A model generated the notes under the pieces. It saw nothing but the letters and a program-made list of their open reading frames with translations. It was not told the origin of the DNA and did not search any database. A stretch of DNA of 5,252 nucleotides from an uncultured Prevotellaceae bacterium (lineage in GTDB: Bacteria; Bacteroidota; Bacteroidia; Bacteroidales; Bacteroidaceae), in NCBI GenBank assembly GCA_958404085.1, contig CATXZX010000167.1, positions 1 to 5,252 on the forward strand. The letters are read 5' to 3'. The position numbers were made by a program, and so were the translations under genes. Within the stretch, counting starts at the first letter, position 1. Each line of letters starts with the position of its first letter. Positions 3,903 through 5,252 of this stretch are shown here, one piece after another.

Positions 3903-5252
3903 ATGATTGATCCGGTTACACGTTCAATGCCTGAAGTAGAGATTCGTACGCTTCATCAGAAAGTGGTGGAGACGAAGTCGTCCGGTACGGCACGCTATTA
4001 TACGGCTATGCTGAAGCGGCTCGAGGCATACAACGGGTCGGGCATTGTGGATCTGAACAAAGTGGATACCGCCTATGTGGCGGAGTTCGGGGCCTATCTG
4101 GTAAGGAGCGGTGTGACGCTTTCGACGGTAAAGCTGTTTAAAATGGCGCTGCGTGCCGTGATGAAGGACGCTTTCGGTCCGGAATGCAGGGCGCAGTTCA
4201 AGTCCGCCTTTAAAGAGGTGGGTTCCAAGAATGAGGCGCCTACAAACTGCATCTCGTATGAGGAACTGGATCGGATTATCGGTTGCAACCTCGACGGACT
4301 GGCCGTACTCGAAAAAGCCCGTCTCGTGTTCCTGTACTGTCTGGTATCGGGCGGTCTGGACTACAAAGACTTGAAGAACAGGGCCGAGAACGGCACGATA
4401 GACCGCAGTCTTCCGCAGCAGGACTTGATACTCCGTAACTTCGAACGTTCTTTCGGGTGCTCTTTCATCCATTATGTTTCAAAACTGAGTGAGGAACACT
4501 ATGCACAGGCAGTGGCCCAAATCGGCCTGTCTGCCGGCCTTCTGGTAGCCCTGAGGCCCCAGTCGGTTGTGGACGGATGGGTTTCGGCCGCCGGAAAGGC
4601 CCGTGTTCCGGTGGAGGTGATGGCTGCTGTGCTGCCTCCGGGTTCCTCGTTCGCGGCGCATGTTCCGCGTGCGGCCCGGTTGACGGATGCCGAGAGGATG
4701 AAGGCCCTGCGGATGACGGCCGATGTGGTGATAGACATGAAACCGCGGTGGTACGCCATGAAATGTTACAACCGCGAACCGGCCGAAATGGAACAGATAA
4801 TCAGAGAGACAGGCGTCATCGGCGAAAAAGACCGCTTCAGCAGTTTCATTCTCCCCAAACCGCAGGCTCCCAGAAAGAAGTCGGCCGTTAAGAGGCCCAT
4901 CCTGAGCGACCTGTTCTTTTTCAACTGTACGCCTGCCGCGGCCGTCTCTATCCGGAAATCGGTCCGGAACGATGCGCGGGTGTATACCTTGTACGGAACA
5001 TCTGTTCCCGCACAGATATCGAACGTAGAAATGCGTACGTTCATGCTCCTTTGCGACGTAAGCGACGGCACCCTGTCGTATCATTTCCCTGAGGCGGGCC
5101 CCTCCGACCCCGAAATGGCGGTGGGCCGGCAGGCCCGTGTGGTAAGCGGTAGCCTGAGCGGCTTGGTGGGCGTGATAAGCGAGGTGCCGAACAATCGTAA
5201 TAAATATAAGGTGGTGATGTCCTTTACGAGTCTGTGTGCCACCATCACGGCC
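3903..5252 (+). CDS. Fusion of a degenerate tyrosine-recombinase-like region with a NusG/UpxY-type antiterminator; 3' end outside window
   Basis: The 450 visible codons form one uninterrupted frame. Residues about 28-91 resemble the SAM-like core-binding domain of Bacteroidetes integrases (TARYYTAMLKRLEAY ... STVKLFKMALRAVMKDAF). Residues 117-165 resemble the start of their catalytic domain (ISYEELDRI ... LEKARLVFLYCLVSGGLDYKDL), and 226-245 (W-VSAAGKARVPVEVMAAVLP) its late helix. At the usual TRGMSF position it reads SGGLDY, so the first catalytic arginine is missing. The ARHSW-like and GH-like motifs read VVDGW and LPPG, and no nucleophilic tyrosine is evident. Residues about 281-385 (PRWYAMKCYNREPAEMEQII ... 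LFFFNC ... VEMRTFMLLC) fit an NGN domain. Residues 407-449 (VGRQARVVSGSLSGLVGVISEV, then KVVMSFTSLCATIT) fit a KOW domain. Known UpxY proteins (about 170-190 residues) bind elongating polymerase and allow read-through of capsule operons. The extra half may bind DNA or RNA; that is inference. The start at 3903 follows the strong promoter and long leader; methionine 9 is a possible alternative. Confidence 0.82.
   Translation, partial: MIDPVTRSMPEVEIRTLHQKVVETKSSGTARYYTAMLKRLEAYNGSGIVDLNKVDTAYVAEFGAYLVRSGVTLSTVKLFKMALRAVMKDAFGPECRAQFKSAFKEVGSKNEAPTNCISYEELDRIIGCNLDGLAVLEKARLVFLYCLVSGGLDYKDLKNRAENGTIDRSLPQQDLILRNFERSFGCSFIHYVSKLSEEHYAQAVAQIGLSAGLLVALRPQSVVDGWVSAAGKARVPVEVMAAVLPPGSSFAAHVPRAARLTDAERMKALRMTADVVIDMKPRWYAMKCYNREPAEMEQIIRETGVIGEKDRFSSFILPKPQAPRKKSAVKRPILSDLFFFNCTPAAAVSIRKSVRNDARVYTLYGTSVPAQISNVEMRTFMLLCDVSDGTLSYHFPEAGPSDPEMAVGRQARVVSGSLSGLVGVISEVPNNRNKYKVVMSFTSLCATITA

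Noticed and set aside
3924..5084. Several minus-strand open frames of 64-201 codons inside the fusion gene
   Set aside because: They are shadows of the plus-strand gene. Only the plus frame shows recognisable domains and an appropriate promoter.

Overview
The window looks like chromosomal DNA of a Bacteroidales bacterium. Three promoters match the Bacteroidetes type (TTG or TTTG, about 20 bases, TAnnTTTG) and none of the gene starts has a clear Shine-Dalgarno. The core genes are GC-rich (hand counts of single 60-base lines give about 58-72%) and a UpxY-type antiterminator is present. Together this points to a GC-rich gut lineage such as Alistipes (Rikenellaceae). That genus call is an inference.

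Layout. Positions 1-789 (minus) hold the first 263 codons of a cysteine synthase (cysK), cut by the window edge, with its own promoter at 847-878. Positions 790-1248 are non-coding and rich in inverted repeats, including a 16-bp perfect hairpin at 1160-1207. Positions 1249-2182 (minus) hold a likely two-gene operon: ridA first, then a LOG-family nucleotide phosphoribohydrolase 19 bases behind it. Positions 2183-2548 are non-coding, with a ridA leader hairpin and a possible terminator for the next operon. Positions 2549-3293 (minus) hold a higB-higA toxin-antitoxin pair in toxin-first order, overlapping by 14 bases, with a promoter and a 16-base palindromic operator. It is clearly lower in GC (about 37-48% in sampled lines), which suggests horizontal acquisition. 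Positions 3294-3902 are an AT-rich intergenic region with a strong plus-strand promoter at 3684-3714 and a leader of about 180 bases carrying two hairpins.

From 3903 to the right edge (plus, open at the end) runs the most unusual gene. Its N-terminal half has the layout of a Bacteroidetes tyrosine recombinase that has lost its recognisable catalytic residues. Its C-terminal part is a NusG/UpxY-type antiterminator (NGN plus KOW). UpxY proteins normally start capsule or exopolysaccharide operons and act on their long leaders. The strong promoter and structured leader here fit that role, so a surface polysaccharide locus probably lies to the right of the window.

The metabolic genes on the left (cysteine synthesis, enamine/imine detoxification, nucleotide hydrolysis) look like ordinary housekeeping functions. 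RidA and CysK both belong to PLP and amino acid metabolism, but they are separated by a structured gap and probably are not one operon.
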